A DNA stretch of 64,000 bases, from the NCBI GenBank assembly GCA_942493345.1, contig OW818695.1:1550001-1614000 (forward strand), written 5' to 3'. How positions within the stretch are numbered: position 1 is the first letter of the stretch; the number at the start of each line of letters is the position of its first letter. The notes under the pieces are model-generated. The model did not search any database. It was not told where the DNA came from and saw only the letters and a program-made list of their open reading frames with translations. Of the stretch, positions 62,479 through 64,000 are shown piece by piece. The position numbers and the translations under genes were made by a program. The stretch comes from GWE2-42-39 sp942493345 (GTDB lineage: Bacteria > Bacteroidota > Bacteroidia > Bacteroidales > Prolixibacteraceae).

Positions 62479-64000
62479 TTACCAACCAGGGTTTTGAACC
62501 AGAGAACGATTTTTATCAAGTTCTTTTTGTGGTACAGGCCATAAATAGTGTTTCTTTTCAAAAACCCTTGTTTCAACCTTTGTTCTTGCATAAAAACCAT
62601 CACTCGATATTGAGAATCCTGTTGTATTAACATTCAATCCAATTATATCTTTGTTAAATACAGTCTCTGCAATCTTCCAACGGCGGGCATCAAAATAACG
62701 ATGTGTTTCAAAAGCCAGCTCAATTCTGCGTTCATGCCGTATACTTTCTCTCATCTCTTCTTTGGTCAAACCTGAAGCCAACCCGGGCATTCCTACCCTG
62801 TCTCTAATCAGATTCACATATTTATAAACATCGGAAACAGGGCCTTGTGACTCATTTAATGCTTCAGCATAATTTAGATATTGCTCTCCTAACCGAAAAA
62901 GTATCCAGGTTCTGTATGGATCGGCCTTGGGCGACATAACAAACGATGGGTGAGTAAGTTTTTTTAGCATATACCCGGTTTCGCTGTAATTATCCGCACT
63001 ATTATTCGTCCTGCCATCAAGACCACCTTTCCAGAACTGCAAGGGAGTGGTTCTGTTTTGAGGTGGTGTTTGTTTATATTTTGCACCAGTGAAGTTAATT
63101 GATGCATAGAACCGGGGATCCCGATTAATATACATATTACGTGTACCTACAAAATAATTTGTTGTAGCCACTGCTGCCTGACCGCTTTCATCGTATCCTG
63201 AGAGGGGATTGATTATAGGAGTCAGATCGGTATTATACCCTAAGATAGGACGTTTCCCATTAGCCATTTCATAATCGTCAACTAAATCCTGAGTAGGAGC
63301 CTGTAAAGGCCAGAAAGCCCCTGCCATCCCCCTTGGCTCACTATAAGCATCAATATTATTGTAAGCAGGATCGTCTCTTGTGAAAAATACTTCGTCATTA
63401 AAATTAATGTAAAATATTTCCTGATAATTTTTCACAAGATCACCTGAAGCCGATTTATAAAGCTTATATCCTGCCGCTTCGGCCTGATCAATACAAGCTT
63501 TGGCTGCAGTTGCCGCGGTTTGCCATCTTGAAGATTGAAAATCAGGGAATAATCTTCTCCCTTCCAAATCTTTGAAATTTGCATAATCCGAATTGCCATT
63601 CCAAAGAGGACTGGCCATATATAAAAGTACTCTGGCTTTTAATGCTAAAGCTGTCGCTTTTGAGGGTCTTCCATAATCGTTTTCTGCAGTAATCTTGTCA
63701 TCTAATAAACTGACAGCCTTATCACATTCACCCACAATATACTCAACACATTTATCAATTGGTTCACGTCGTAACGACAAATAATCAAAGTCTAAAGCAA
63801 CTGCTTTATCTAAAATCGGTACTGGTCCGTAAACTCTTATGAGGAAAAAATGATACAATGCCTTAAGAAAAATGGCTTCCCCTTTCCATCGTGCAATTAC
63901 CGAAGAAGTAGCTAACTCAGATACAGGAAGATTATCAATGTTTTCAAGAAATATATTGGCCTTCCTTATTGCCATATACGATTGTGGCCATATATCCTGA
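62479..64000 (-). CDS. SusD/RagB family outer-membrane protein (5' part beyond window)
   Basis: The frame runs through the ATG at 63975 to the window edge (QDIWPQSYMAIRKANIFLENI), so the true start with its lipoprotein signal lies outside. Visible family features: AIFLKALYHFFLIRVYGPVPI, a RagB TPR region, LGEQYLNYAEALNESQGP, IRHERRIELAFETHRYFDARRW, and the C-terminal WPVPQKELDKNRSLVQNPGW. It is of the longer SusD type. It binds glycan at the surface with a SusC partner expected just to the right. It heads the long PUL seen here. Confidence 0.95.
   Translation of the reverse strand, partial: QDIWPQSYMAIRKANIFLENIDNLPVSELATSSVIARWKGEAIFLKALYHFFLIRVYGPVPILDKAVALDFDYLSLRREPIDKCVEYIVGECDKAVSLLDDKITAENDYGRPSKATALALKARVLLYMASPLWNGNSDYANFKDLEGRRLFPDFQSSRWQTAATAAKACIDQAEAAGYKLYKSASGDLVKNYQEIFYINFNDEVFFTRDDPAYNNIDAYSEPRGMAGAFWPLQAPTQDLVDDYEMANGKRPILGYNTDLTPIINPLSGYDESGQAAVATTNYFVGTRNMYINRDPRFYASINFTGAKYKQTPPQNRTTPLQFWKGGLDGRTNNSADNYSETGYMLKKLTHPSFVMSPKADPYRTWILFRLGEQYLNYAEALNESQGPVSDVYKYVNLIRDRVGMPGLASGLTKEEMRESIRHERRIELAFETHRYFDARRWKIAETVFNKDIIGLNVNTTGFSISSDGFYARTKVETRVFEKKHYLWPVPQKELDKNRSLVQNPGW

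Overview
The window reads as a chromosomal segment of a glycan-degrading Bacteroidota bacterium, probably from the Marinilabiliales/Prolixibacteraceae side (the lower rank is inference). Supporting evidence: two SusC/SusD-type loci with an ECF sigma/anti-sigma pair, -7 boxes of the form TAnnTTTG in front of several genes, little Shine-Dalgarno signal, a RicT (PSP1) gene, and a small membrane protein-mutL-rhomboid-rhomboid cluster.

Region 1 (1-8480, minus strand) is a polysaccharide utilisation locus (PUL) transcribed as ECF sigma factor > FecR anti-sigma > SusC > SusD > CE15 esterase. CE15 and GH10 families point to glucuronoxylan, but both catalytic genes are damaged. The CE15 gene has an internal deletion with a frame change, and only the last ~90 codons of the GH10 xylanase remain. 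A divergent GH2 beta-galactosidase-like gene with a LamG insertion follows at 8753-12505.

Region 2 (12.6-30.6 kb) is mostly housekeeping: TldE/TldD (TldD with a Tat lipoprotein-like signal), a Tat-type aldo/keto reductase, inorganic pyrophosphatase, a CBM9-like protein, a DUF4105 protein, a DUF1761 protein, RicT, the mutL cluster, an Hcp/ferredoxin/Crp-Fnr group and PgeF. Clear hairpin terminators lie between several of these genes.

Region 3 (30.6-35.7 kb) is accessory DNA. A small island of secreted Ig-like proteins lies between copies of a REP-like palindromic repeat. Next come a HU-like DUF4469 protein, a DedA/YqaA membrane protein and a nest of intergenic repeats. One of these is a 401-bp MITE with matching terminal inverted repeats and an exact 10-bp target-site duplication.

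Region 4 (35.7-64.0 kb) starts with an ABC-F ATPase and a GH16 lipoprotein. It then becomes one long minus-strand PUL of 17 genes that runs off the right edge, beginning in transcription order with a SusD whose SusC should lie just outside. Its content is unusual: four DUF2961/GH172 proteins (two in tandem), a GH123-like DUF4091 protein, GH20, a SASA-type esterase, two GH43 proteins (one with an internal deletion), a GH43/GH32-like propeller protein, a sialidase-fold lipoprotein with a CBM9-like tail and an (alpha/alpha)-type glycosidase-like protein. It also carries an apparently cytoplasmic set: SSS symporter, ceramidase-like protein, GATase1-like protein and a HisD/HpsN-type dehydrogenase. 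This is the best candidate in the window for an undescribed catabolic system. The likely logic is that outer-membrane and periplasmic enzymes release furanosyl and amino sugars, the symporter imports a product, and the dehydrogenase oxidises it. The substrate is unknown.
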